Origin: Spirochaetaceae bacterium
GTDB taxonomy: Bacteria; Spirochaetota; Spirochaetia; B11-G9
Reading direction: 5' to 3'
Length of the DNA stretch: 17,047 nucleotides
Assembly (NCBI GenBank): GCA_030633365.1
Contig: DAOVSY010000016.1
Coordinates: 1 to 17,047, forward strand
The position numbers were made by a program, and so were the translations under genes. Under the pieces are notes generated by a model. It ran no database searches. It was not told where the DNA came from and was given only the letters and a program-made list of their open reading frames with translations. How positions within the stretch are numbered: the stretch's first letter is position 1; every line of letters begins with the position of its first letter. This document shows positions 6,411-15,246 of the stretch, piece after piece.

Positions 6411-8881
6411 TGAATAATCATTTTAAAATGAAAAAAGATAGAAAGATCTATATAATTCTTATTACTGTATTAACTATCATTGCTCTTTCTATCAACATAC
6501 AGGTTCATAATAATTTTTTATATAATAAACAGATTAAAGCTTATAAAGATAAAATCCAAATTGAAAGTATTGATCTTAGTTATAGGGTTACAAGCCATGA
6601 AATAATCGGTGCAATAAACAGTATGGCAAAAAGATCAAGCCTGTTGAATGATATTGTAAATGGGCTGATTGTACCTGATTCTCCAATACTTCTTAATAAA
6701 CTGGAGCTGCTTAAGCAGGATTACAATGCATCCATTATATATGTAATGAACTCAGAAGGTGATGTTGTTTCATGTACTCTTTATGATGAAAATAAGACAC
6801 TTACAGGGGAAAATTACAACTTTAGGCCATATTTTACTAATGCAATTAGTGGTTCTCCAGATATTTACCCTGCAGTTGGTGTTACAACAGGTAAACGGGG
6901 ACTTTATTATGCATCTCCCATTTATGATATCAGAAACAGTCATAAGGATGAAGTTATTGGCGTTCTGGTTGCTAAAATGGATTTTAGGGTAATTGATACT
7001 GTATTAAATAATTATTCCGATCCTGCTGCAGTTATTTCCAGTTCTGGTATTATATTTTCTTCGAATGTTAAGAACTGGTTATTTAAAGATATGTTTTCAG
7101 GTGAATCAAATGAAAATTTTATTTATAACAATAAAACTTATAATGTTTTTTCAAATCTTATTTCACTCGAGGATGAATCCGGAAGATGGAGATTGATATC
7201 CCTTCATAATTTTGACAGATGGTACAAGTTTATCCAACCATGGTTGATCAATCTTCTTATAATCTTTTTGTATATCTCTATATTTTTCTATATATTTCAA
7301 AATACCAAAAATATAGAACTTGAATTGAGTCAGAGAGCCAGTGAAGAAGAGTTAAAGGCAGTCATTGCTTCAATGGATGATCTATTGTTTGTACTCGACA
7401 AAGATAATATTTTTATCAACTATTATCAGCCCATATCAGATTCCAGGTTGTTTGAACCTGCTGGATTTTTTCTTGGTAAATCTTTAGAAGAAACAATGCC
7501 TCCATATATTGTTAAGATGGCAGAAAAAGCTATTGATTCTGTGAAAATTACCGGGATCTCTCAACAATTTGATTATTCCCTGGAATTGCAGGAACAGGTC
7601 CACTGGTTTAGTGCCAAAGTTTCAAAACTGGAAAATCTCTCGGGTAGTTTTGCCGGTGTTACAGTAGTTGTGCGGGATATCAGCAATTTAAAGGAAATTG
7701 AGCTTGATCTGGAAAAGTCAAAGAATATTGCCGAGGAGGCAAATAAGGCAAAATCGGATTTTCTTGCAAATATGTCTCATGAAATACGTACTCCTATGAA
7801 TGCTATAATAGGATTTACTGAACTTCTTTATAGCCAGGAGGATAATTCTGAAAAGAAGAATAAGCTGGGAATGATAAAAGCTTCCGGGCAGAATCTTCTT
7901 GCTCTGATTAATGATATTTTGGATTTCTCAAAAATTGAAGCAGGGAAAATTGATATAGATCATTCTAATTTTAGTTTAAGAGTCATTCTGGATAATCTGT
8001 ACAGCATGTACAAAAGAAAAGCGCATGAAAAGGACCTTGGATACAATATTAATATTGATAAATCTGTTCCGGAATATGTGTTTGGTGATGAACATAGAAT
8101 TATTCAAATACTTACTAATATAATAAGTAATGCACTTAAGTTTACCAATGATGGTAGTATTACAATTGAATTAAACTATGAGAATGGTATAGCTGAAATT
8201 AGTGTAACAGATACTGGTATTGGTATTCCCAATAATAAGCTTGATTATATTTTTTCAGCTTTTAGTCAGGCTGATTCTTCAACTGAGAGACATTATGGCG
8301 GAACAGGCCTTGGTTTGGCAATTTCCAAACAATTAGCAGAACTAATTGGAGGTAGTCTAACTGTCAGGAGTTCAGTAGAAATTGGATCTTCATTTGTTTT
8401 AAATCTTCCCTTACCTAAAGTTGATCAGAATGATAGAACCATTCATAATTCAGGTATCTCTTATAACAAGAGTGAAACAGATAAAAAAGCTGAAGGATCT
8501 GAGGATAAAAATAGTTCTAAATACAGGATCCTTGTTGCAGAAGATAATAAAATGAACCAGGCTCTTATTAAAGCGATGCTGCAGGAAATAGGTTATGAAT
8601 GTGAGATTGCAGAAAATGGGAAGATAGCTCTAGATAAATTAAAAACTCATAACTATGATCTTTTATTTCTGGATATTCAGATGCCGGTTATGGATGGTCT
8701 CGAGACCATAAAATATATTAGAAAAAATAGTAATTTAGAAGAACTCTATGTAATTGCTCTGACAGCTAATGCTCTTATCGGAGATTCTGATAAATATATC
8801 AATGCTGGTTGTAATGATTACATATCTAAGCCTATAGACAGAGAAGTTTTAAAAAGTAAAATTATGGAAATATTCAGGTAG
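6410..8881 (+). CDS. Hybrid sensor histidine kinase: Cache-PAS-HisKA-HATPase-REC
   Basis: An 823-residue inner-membrane kinase. Order: TM1 (about 13-32); a large extracytoplasmic Cache-type sensor (about 35-275) with FRPYF near 138 and GVTTGKRGLYYASPI, a pattern typical of DctB-like double-Cache sensors of small carboxylates; TM2 (about 278-298); a cytoplasmic PAS domain (about 310-430); HisKA with H457 in SHEIRTPMNAIIGF; HATPase_c with DTGIGI at D601 and GGTGLGLAISK; and a receiver (about 705-820) with D755 in LDIQMPVMDGLETIKYI. There is no Hpt domain, so phosphate must leave through a separate protein, plausibly the coupled upstream Hpt. An in-frame GTG at 6380 would add 10 residues; I chose the ATG at 6410 because it forms TAATG with the hpt stop, although the Shine-Dalgarno sequence is weak. 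The ligand is unknown. Confidence 0.92.
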   Translation: MNNHFKMKKDRKIYIILITVLTIIALSINIQVHNNFLYNKQIKAYKDKIQIESIDLSYRVTSHEIIGAINSMAKRSSLLNDIVNGLIVPDSPILLNKLELLKQDYNASIIYVMNSEGDVVSCTLYDENKTLTGENYNFRPYFTNAISGSPDIYPAVGVTTGKRGLYYASPIYDIRNSHKDEVIGVLVAKMDFRVIDTVLNNYSDPAAVISSSGIIFSSNVKNWLFKDMFSGESNENFIYNNKTYNVFSNLISLEDESGRWRLISLHNFDRWYKFIQPWLINLLIIFLYISIFFYIFQNTKNIELELSQRASEEELKAVIASMDDLLFVLDKDNIFINYYQPISDSRLFEPAGFFLGKSLEETMPPYIVKMAEKAIDSVKITGISQQFDYSLELQEQVHWFSAKVSKLENLSGSFAGVTVVVRDISNLKEIELDLEKSKNIAEEANKAKSDFLANMSHEIRTPMNAIIGFTELLYSQEDNSEKKNKLGMIKASGQNLLALINDILDFSKIEAGKIDIDHSNFSLRVILDNLYSMYKRKAHEKDLGYNINIDKSVPEYVFGDEHRIIQILTNIISNALKFTNDGSITIELNYENGIAEISVTDTGIGIPNNKLDYIFSAFSQADSSTERHYGGTGLGLAISKQLAELIGGSLTVRSSVEIGSSFVLNLPLPKVDQNDRTIHNSGISYNKSETDKKAEGSEDKNSSKYRILVAEDNKMNQALIKAMLQEIGYECEIAENGKIALDKLKTHNYDLLFLDIQMPVMDGLETIKYIRKNSNLEELYVIALTANALIGDSDKYINAGCNDYISKPIDREVLKSKIMEIFR

Positions 8882-8911
8882 CTATAATAAAAAAGAAATT
8901 ATAGCTTTTTT
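8879..8911 (+). terminator. Rho-independent terminator after the hpt-kinase unit
   Basis: AGCTATAAT (8880-8888) pairs perfectly with ATTATAGCT (8898-8906), with a 9-base A-rich loop and a run of six T (8906-8911). The stop codon TAG partly lies within the stem. The stem is AT-rich, so its strength is moderate. Confidence 0.7.
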
Positions 8912-8938
8912 ACTATATATATTAAAAAATTATTATTC

Positions 8939-8967
8939 TTGTTACTAGAGCTCTTGTATGTTATAGT
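8939..8967 (+). promoter_or_regulatory. Sigma-70-type promoter for the second kinase operon
   Basis: TTGTTA (8939-8944), an exact 17-base spacer and TATAGT (8962-8967). Transcription should start near 8974, about 11 bases before the ATG at 8985, and no Shine-Dalgarno sequence is visible in that short leader. Confidence 0.65.
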
Positions 8968-8984
8968 CCCTGTGGTATCTATAT

Positions 8985-11774
8985 ATGATAATTAAAAAAA
9001 TTATAACTTCTGTTTTTATTCTGGGGCTTTTAATCTCCTGTGATCAATCGAACTCTTTTGTTAATAAACCTATAGCAGTAAATGGAGTTCTGGATTTAAC
9101 ATACTGGGATATTTCATTAGATGGATCTATTACACTTGACGGAGAGTGGGAGTTTTACTGGGAGCAGTTTCTGCTGGGATCAGATTTTGATTCTGATATA
9201 AATGTTAAAAATAAATCTTATATGACCGTTCCTGGAGTTTGGAAAGGATATGAGATTAATGGAGAGAAACTCCCTGGAATAGGTTATGCAACATATCGCC
9301 TAATTATTAAGAATAAGATAAATGAAACGCTTTCTTTAAAGCTCCCAACGGTTAGCTCTGCTTATACACTGTACATCAATGGTGAAAAAGTTGTGTCGAC
9401 TGGTTCTGTGGGAAAGAATAGGGAAAAGAGTATTCCAAAATCTCTTCCTCAGACAATAAAATTTGATTCCAAAGATGAAAGTATTGAGTTAGTTTTTCAT
9501 GTGTCAAATTTTAATTATAGTAAAGGTGGGCTTTGGTATTCAATTCTATTAGGTCTTGAAGAAGATATTAAAAAGGTCTGGGATGCAAACTATTATCTGG
9601 ATATCTTTTTATTTGGTAGTATTTTAATAATGGGACTATACCATTTGAGTATATTTTTTCTCAGAAAAAAAGAGAAAGCTGCCCTTGCATTTGGTCTCTT
9701 CTGCATTTTAATTTCTATACGAACTATTATGACTGGGCAATTATTTATAAATACACTTATTCCTTCTATTCCATGGCTTTTAATTATTAAATTAGAATTT
9801 ATCTCTTTTTATTGGGGATTTCCAGTTTATATAACCTATATGAATTATCTCTTTCCTAAAGATATGAACAAAATATTTTTTGGAAGTCTCAGATTCCTAT
9901 TATGGATATTTCTTTTACTTGCAGTTTTTACACCTGTAAAAATATTTACAAATACAGTTTTCTTTTATCAGATACTAATTATTTTTGGAGGTATTTACTT
10001 AATTTACGTTCATATAATTACCATTATTAGAAAAAGAGTTCATGCCTTTATATTCCTGTTTGGTTTTTTATTTTTATTTCTTACTTTAATAAATGATATT
10101 CTTCTTCAGTATGGTGTTATAAATACAAAAGAACTTGTTCCATTAGGACTTTTTGTTTTTATTTTTATTCAGGCATTTACACTTGCCGGTAGATTTATGA
10201 AATCTTTTAATGATGTTGAGTTATTATCTAACGAGGTGATTACAGCTGAAAAAAAATACAGAAGTATTTTTGAAAACTCTGTAGAAGGTATATATCAGTC
10301 TTCTTTAGAGGGGAAGTTTCTAATGGTAAACCCTGCTTTTGCAGAAATGCTGGGTTATGATTCACCAGAGGAACTGGTTGGTAAATGCAAAATTGAAAAT
10401 TGGTATGTAGACAGTACTGAAAGAGTAAAACTCATGGATACTTTAATTTCCAGTGGATCAATTAAAGATATTAAAACCAAAGTATATATGAAGAACAGAA
10501 GAATTATTAGTATTAGTGAAAGTGCTCATGTTGTAAAAGATAATTCCGGACATATAAAATATTTTGAAGGAAATATAATCGATATAACAGAATCCCAGCA
10601 AATGGATCGTCTTCGGCTGGAAAGAGAGATGGCTCAGGCAGCAAATAGAGAAAAAAGTGAATTTCTGGCTAATATGAGCCATGAAATACGAACTCCTATG
10701 AATGCAATAATTGGTTTTACAGATATTCTACTGGACACAGAAACTAACTCGAAAAGAAAAGAACAACTTGGAATTATTAAAAATTCTGGGCAGACCTTAC
10801 TGGAACTGATAAATGATATTCTTGATTTTTCAAAAATTGAAGCAGGGAAACTTGATATTAAAGAAGATTCTTTCAGTTTTATGGAATTAATCAATAATAC
10901 AAAAAATCTATTTATTAAAAGGGCTGAAAGTAAAAATATTAAATTGATTGTTGAGTTTATTTCACCAATACCAAACAAGGTCTGTGGGGATAAATATAGA
11001 TTAGTACAAATTTTAAATAATATAATTGGAAATGCTTTAAAATTTACAAACCATGGAAGTATTAAGATTACCTGTAGCTATCAGGATGGGAAAGTAAATA
11101 TTAGTATTCAGGATACTGGTATTGGAATAGCTCCTGAAAAACAGGAAACAGTTTTTCAATCCTTCAGTCAGGCTGATATGTCCACAGAGAGGGAATATGG
11201 TGGTACAGGCCTGGGCCTGACAATATCCAAAAAACTAGTCGAACTTCTTGGTGGAGAAATTACTTTGGAAAGTATTCCCGGGGAAGGAACAATATTTACT
11301 ATTAAAATACCTTTTAGGATTACCAAAGAAGATATTTTTACTGAGGAATCAGTAGCAGGATTACTACTACCTTTAAATGAAACTTCTGTATCCAAATCAA
11401 AAAAGTTAAGAATACTCCTTGCAGAGGATAATAGAATAAATCAGACCCTGGTAAGTGTTTTGCTTAGTGAGATGAGTTTAGATTGCGATATTGCAGGGAA
11501 TGGTAAAGAAGCATTGGAAAGATTGGCAGTGGCAAAATATGATCTTCTTCTTTTAGATATACAAATGCCGGTAATGGATGGCCTTGAGACGATAAAATAT
11601 ATACGAATGAATAACGACCTTAAAAATATTTATGTTATTGCATTAACTGCAAATGCAATGGTAGGAGATGAAGAGAAATTTCTTGATGCAGGTTGTAATG
11701 ATTATATTTCGAAGCCCATAGATAGAGAACTATTTAAGAAAAAGATCAATAAAATAATGAATTTAGAGCGATAA
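8985..11774 (+). CDS. Lipoprotein-type 7TMR-DISM hybrid histidine kinase with PAS and receiver
   Basis: A 929-residue membrane sensor kinase. The N-terminus is a lipoprotein signal ending LLISC (C19), then an extracytoplasmic jelly-roll sensor (about 35-190; LDGEWEFYW, VPGVWKG, GYATYRL, LYINGEKV) of the 7TMR-DISM extracellular type, likely binding a carbohydrate-like or other small ligand. About seven membrane helices follow (205-405). In the cytoplasm are PAS (about 424-540), HisKA with H566 in SHEIRTPMNAIIGF, HATPase_c (DTGIGI, GGTGLGLTISK), and a receiver with D858 in LDIQMPVMDGLETIKYI. No Hpt domain is fused. A lipid-anchored N-terminus before a 7TM segment is a notable topology. The transmitter and receiver closely resemble those of the upstream Cache kinase, while the sensor resembles that of the third kinase. 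The leader is very short, without a Shine-Dalgarno sequence. Confidence 0.9.
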   Translation: MIIKKIITSVFILGLLISCDQSNSFVNKPIAVNGVLDLTYWDISLDGSITLDGEWEFYWEQFLLGSDFDSDINVKNKSYMTVPGVWKGYEINGEKLPGIGYATYRLIIKNKINETLSLKLPTVSSAYTLYINGEKVVSTGSVGKNREKSIPKSLPQTIKFDSKDESIELVFHVSNFNYSKGGLWYSILLGLEEDIKKVWDANYYLDIFLFGSILIMGLYHLSIFFLRKKEKAALAFGLFCILISIRTIMTGQLFINTLIPSIPWLLIIKLEFISFYWGFPVYITYMNYLFPKDMNKIFFGSLRFLLWIFLLLAVFTPVKIFTNTVFFYQILIIFGGIYLIYVHIITIIRKRVHAFIFLFGFLFLFLTLINDILLQYGVINTKELVPLGLFVFIFIQAFTLAGRFMKSFNDVELLSNEVITAEKKYRSIFENSVEGIYQSSLEGKFLMVNPAFAEMLGYDSPEELVGKCKIENWYVDSTERVKLMDTLISSGSIKDIKTKVYMKNRRIISISESAHVVKDNSGHIKYFEGNIIDITESQQMDRLRLEREMAQAANREKSEFLANMSHEIRTPMNAIIGFTDILLDTETNSKRKEQLGIIKNSGQTLLELINDILDFSKIEAGKLDIKEDSFSFMELINNTKNLFIKRAESKNIKLIVEFISPIPNKVCGDKYRLVQILNNIIGNALKFTNHGSIKITCSYQDGKVNISIQDTGIGIAPEKQETVFQSFSQADMSTEREYGGTGLGLTISKKLVELLGGEITLESIPGEGTIFTIKIPFRITKEDIFTEESVAGLLLPLNETSVSKSKKLRILLAEDNRINQTLVSVLLSEMSLDCDIAGNGKEALERLAVAKYDLLLLDIQMPVMDGLETIKYIRMNNDLKNIYVIALTANAMVGDEEKFLDAGCNDYISKPIDRELFKKKINKIMNLER

Positions 11775-11836
11775 ACTAATGACATCATTCATAATATCAT
11801 TTAAGTTCAATCAGAGATGTGGAGGTCTTTTTAAAA

Positions 11837-12979
11837 ATGGAAAAAGAATTTATTACGCCTTATGGATCATTTATAATAGAAAGGGATTCTGATGAAGATA
11901 AAACGCTAAGAGCCTGGGATGCTTCAGATATTTATGCCCTGGAAACTTTTCAGGCAGATTATGAATCTACCCTGAATAAAGATAATTCAAATATTACAAT
12001 AATGAATGACAGCTTTGGTGCTCTTAGCTGTGCCCTTGCAGAATATAAAATTGAATGTGTTTCAGATTCTTATACAGCTCATACTGTTATTCAGAGCAAT
12101 TTAGGTCAAAATCTACTTTCCAGAGAAAACATGATTTTTACTTCATCTTCATCTGAGCTTGAAAATAAACCTGATATAATATTTCTAAAAATACCAAAAA
12201 GTAATAACTATCTTGAATATCTATTGCAAAAGATTACCAGGGCTATTGATCCCGGTGTAGCAGTTATTGGTTTTGGAATGACTCGTAATATCCATACATC
12301 TATAGTAGAACTATTTGAACATTATTTAGGAGATGTTCATACAAGGCTTGCAAAAAAGAAAGCCCGTCTTGTTTTTGGAAAAACTAAAGAATCTGTTAAA
12401 AATATAGTCGAATATCCTGTTAAATATTCTGTTCCGGAATTTAATATGAATTTGGTTAACCATGCAAATGGATTTTCTTTTGGAAAGATTGATTTTGGAA
12501 CACTCTTTTTTCTTGAACATTTTCCCCGTTTTAAAAACCAGCCGGAAAATGTTATTGACCTCGGTTGTGGTGATGGAAGCCTTGCACTTCTTGCAGCAGA
12601 AAAATGGCCGGAATCTCCCATTCTTTGTGTAGATGATTCTTATCTTGCTATGGAATCCGCAAAAGAAAATTTTAAAAATAATGGCTATGAAGGAAGAGCA
12701 GATTTTAAAGTAGCTGATTGTCTTACAGGTATTGATGCAAAAAGTGCCGATCTTATACTCTGTAATCCTCCTTTTCATGAATATCATGCAGTTTCAATGG
12801 GAATAGCTGGTAAAATGTTTAAGGATTCATTTAGAGTACTAAAATCCGGGGGTAGTCTTTTTGTTGTAAAGAACAAACATTTAGGATATCAAAGTTATCT
12901 GGGAAAACTTTTTGGAGAATGCAAAACTATTGCTGGTAATAAAAAATATGAGATATTAAAAGCTGTAAAAATTAAATAA
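11837..12979 (+). CDS. rlmG: 23S rRNA (guanine-N2)-methyltransferase RlmG-like
   Basis: A 380-residue SAM-dependent methyltransferase, close to the E. coli RlmG length of 378. RlmG methylates the exocyclic amine of G1835 in 23S rRNA; RsmC, acting on 16S G1207, is the main alternative. The N-terminal half is the degenerate methyltransferase-like domain, with the RlmG-like LRAWDASDIYALE. The catalytic C-terminal half has motif I DLGCGDGSLALLA (from D241) and the catalytic NPPFHEYHAV (N310-F313). The tail FGECKTIAGNKKYEILKAVK matches the RlmG ending and favours RlmG over RsmC. An in-frame GTG at 11819 is possible, but GGAGG (11821-11825) lies downstream of it and serves the ATG at 11837 with an 11-base gap. 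It sits between two 7TMR-DISM kinase genes, with no clear functional link. Confidence 0.88.
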   Translation: MEKEFITPYGSFIIERDSDEDKTLRAWDASDIYALETFQADYESTLNKDNSNITIMNDSFGALSCALAEYKIECVSDSYTAHTVIQSNLGQNLLSRENMIFTSSSSELENKPDIIFLKIPKSNNYLEYLLQKITRAIDPGVAVIGFGMTRNIHTSIVELFEHYLGDVHTRLAKKKARLVFGKTKESVKNIVEYPVKYSVPEFNMNLVNHANGFSFGKIDFGTLFFLEHFPRFKNQPENVIDLGCGDGSLALLAAEKWPESPILCVDDSYLAMESAKENFKNNGYEGRADFKVADCLTGIDAKSADLILCNPPFHEYHAVSMGIAGKMFKDSFRVLKSGGSLFVVKNKHLGYQSYLGKLFGECKTIAGNKKYEILKAVKIK

Positions 12980-13028
12980 GTTGAAATTTACGGGTAAAAT
13001 GATTTACAATCTAAGTGTGTGGAAAAGT

Positions 13029-15047
13029 ATGCTTAGATTTATAATCATAATATCTCTTATACTTATTGTAAGCAGTTGTGGATTTATTAATAAAAGTAAT
13101 ATACCTAAAGCCCATGAAGGATATCTGGATTTAAGTAATTGGGATCTTGAAAAAAATGGAATAATAGATCTGGATGGTGAATGGGGATTTTATTGGAATC
13201 AATTATTGTCTCCTTCAGATTTTTTAGATAGTAAATTGCCTGAAAAATCCGGTTATATAAATGTTCCTGATACCTGGGAAACTAATAAGCTACCAGCAAA
13301 TATATCTGGCCAGGGATATGCCACTTATCATTTAATAATTAAATTGCATCCCCTTAACGGCAATAAACTTGCATTGAAATATCTAGATGCCTCAACTTCA
13401 TTTACTTTGTGGGTAGATGGGGAAAAATTACATACTGCAGGTATAACCGGAACATCCAGGTCTACGACAATTCCGGAGTATGCTCCTGGTGTTATTGATT
13501 TTTGTAGTTCTGACAGAGAGGTTGAAGTTATTATAAATATATCTAATTTTCACCATCGAACAGGAGGATTTTGGGAATCTATATCTTTAGGTACAGAAAA
13601 AGAAATACATAGAGTTAATAGCAGGTCTCATTATTCTGATGCCATTTTAATGGGAGGCATACTTATACTAAGCTTCTATCACTTAATACTGTATGGAATT
13701 AAAAAAACAGATAAAAAGATACTAATATTAGGTATTTTTTGCTTTGTTATATTTGTAAGAGGTGTTTCTACAGGAGAAATGCTGCTGTATGTATATTTAA
13801 CTGACTTAAGCAGAGATGTTTCATCCAGAATTGAGTATGTATCTTTTTTTTCTGCTATGGCAGTATTTATGGTTTTTTTAAAAGTATCATTTCCAAAGGA
13901 AATACACAAAACTGTAGCAAATTTCTTTGTTACATGCTTTCTGGCTGTCAGCATTTTCTCATCACTTTTTCCAATTTCCATCTCATCATATATACTTCCT
14001 TTTGTACAAATTCTCTCATTAGTTGCTGCAATTTATGCAGTTATTATGGTTGTAATGGCTGTTGTAAGAAAAAGACCTGGTTCAAAAGTTTTTTTAATTG
14101 GATTTATCATAATTATTATTAGTTTATTAAATGATATTCTATATGCAAGGCTTGTTATAAATTCAATATATCTTTCTCCGGTTGCTCTGGTTATTTTTAT
14201 ACTTCTGCAAACTTCAGATCTTTCTTACAGGGTTTCACAATCTTTTGATCTTATTAAAAAACAGCATATAGAGCTTAATAATTATAAAGAACATCTGGAG
14301 GATCTTGTAAAGGAGCGGACTTTAGACCTTGAAAATGCCTTGGTTACAGCAGAGGAATCCAGTCGGGCTAAGAGTGATTTTCTTGCTAATATGAGCCATG
14401 AACTACGAACACCTCTAACCCATATAATTGGTTTTTCTGAAATTATTCTTATGAAAGAAGAATTGATGAATTCAGATCCTGAAGCAAAAGAGTTTCTGAA
14501 TGATGTTTTGAGCAGCGGCAGGCATCTATTGGATCTGATTAGCGGGATTCTTGATCTTGCAAAGAATAAGGCTGGTAAACAAAAAATTAAAGTTAGTAAA
14601 ATGGATCTTGGAGAGTTGCTTAGAGATAGTATAGATATATTCTCAAAACAACATAATGTGCTTAATTTTCAACTTATTTCAGGATTTCCAGAATCGATTT
14701 CTGCTGATTATTTTAAAATTAAACAGATTTTATATAATCTTCTGTCTAATGCTGTAAAATTTACATCTCCAGGAGGTGAAATTTCAATCGAGGTCAATCA
14801 AAACTCTCGGGGAACTACTTTTTGTATTAAAGATAATGGTATAGGTATTCATCAAGAAGACCAGGAAAGGATATTCTCTTCCTTTGAACAGATAGAATCA
14901 GGGGCAGACAGATCTTATGGTGGAACAGGTCTTGGATTAGCTCTTGTTACAGATTTTGTTACCTTACATGGTGGTAAGATTTGGGTAGAAAGTAAGGGAG
15001 AAGGAATGGGCAGTGAATTTTATTTTTTTATTCCTTTAAAAATTTAG
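13029..15047 (+). CDS. Lipoprotein-type 7TMR-DISM sensor histidine kinase, no receiver
   Basis: A 672-residue sensor kinase. A lipoprotein signal ends IVSSC (C17), followed by a jelly-roll sensor (LDGEWGFYW, VPDTWE, GYATYHL, LWVDGEKL) clearly related to that of the kinase at 8985, then about seven membrane helices, a coiled-coil linker (about 400-445, with EHLEDLVKERTLDLE) in place of PAS, HisKA with H457 in SHELRTPLTHIIGF, and HATPase_c (KDNGIGI, GGTGLGLALV) to the C-terminus. Unlike the other two kinases it has no receiver, and its HisKA/HATPase sequence is of a different subtype. In-frame starts also exist at TTG 12981, 2 bases after rlmG, and ATG 12999; I prefer ATG 13029 because GGAAAAG precedes it and it gives a compact lipoprotein signal. 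The partner response regulator is not in the window. Confidence 0.88.
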   Translation: MLRFIIIISLILIVSSCGFINKSNIPKAHEGYLDLSNWDLEKNGIIDLDGEWGFYWNQLLSPSDFLDSKLPEKSGYINVPDTWETNKLPANISGQGYATYHLIIKLHPLNGNKLALKYLDASTSFTLWVDGEKLHTAGITGTSRSTTIPEYAPGVIDFCSSDREVEVIINISNFHHRTGGFWESISLGTEKEIHRVNSRSHYSDAILMGGILILSFYHLILYGIKKTDKKILILGIFCFVIFVRGVSTGEMLLYVYLTDLSRDVSSRIEYVSFFSAMAVFMVFLKVSFPKEIHKTVANFFVTCFLAVSIFSSLFPISISSYILPFVQILSLVAAIYAVIMVVMAVVRKRPGSKVFLIGFIIIIISLLNDILYARLVINSIYLSPVALVIFILLQTSDLSYRVSQSFDLIKKQHIELNNYKEHLEDLVKERTLDLENALVTAEESSRAKSDFLANMSHELRTPLTHIIGFSEIILMKEELMNSDPEAKEFLNDVLSSGRHLLDLISGILDLAKNKAGKQKIKVSKMDLGELLRDSIDIFSKQHNVLNFQLISGFPESISADYFKIKQILYNLLSNAVKFTSPGGEISIEVNQNSRGTTFCIKDNGIGIHQEDQERIFSSFEQIESGADRSYGGTGLGLALVTDFVTLHGGKIWVESKGEGMGSEFYFFIPLKI

Positions 15048-15105
15048 TATTTATCCTTAAAAATGCATAGACTTGGTATATGTTATAAATATCAGGGGGC
15101 AGTGA

Positions 15106-15246
15106 GTGGACAATGATCTTGAGCTGGAAGGCTTATTGTTTGAAGAAGAAGAAAAACAAAATGTATTAAAGGATCAGGAAATTTTAGATAATACTGACAG
15201 TATCTCAGAGCGCTGGGCTTCATGGGTAAATATAGTAAATAATTAA
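15106..15246 (+). CDS. Possible small acidic protein (46 aa)
   Basis: A short ORF starting with GTG and preceded by AGGGGG (15094-15099) with a 6-base gap. It encodes a highly charged peptide: LELEGLLFEEEEKQ near the start and SERWASWVNIVNN at the end, with no membrane segment or signal. It begins 58 bases after the kinase gene, in the same direction, and could be its last cistron. An in-frame TGA directly abuts the GTG, so the ORF cannot be extended upstream. I do not recognise the protein. The good Shine-Dalgarno sequence and coding-like, purine-rich composition favour a real gene, but it could equally be a remnant of a longer one. It overlaps the tail of the minus-strand pseudogene by 4 bases. 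Confidence 0.42.
   Translation: MDNDLELEGLLFEEEEKQNVLKDQEILDNTDSISERWASWVNIVNN

Noticed and set aside
10458..11395. Minus-strand ORFs within the second kinase gene
   Set aside because: Antisense shadows of the HisKA/HATPase region with no ribosome binding sites.
11775..11810. Imperfect ATGAT-rich palindrome between the second kinase and rlmG as a terminator or promoter
   Set aside because: The arms do not pair well, no T-run follows, and no -35 element fits the CATAAT-like sequence.
12326..12787. A 153-codon minus-strand ORF inside rlmG
   Set aside because: It covers the conserved methyltransferase motifs on the other strand, is rich in Lys, Phe and Ile as expected of an antisense shadow, and has no start signals.
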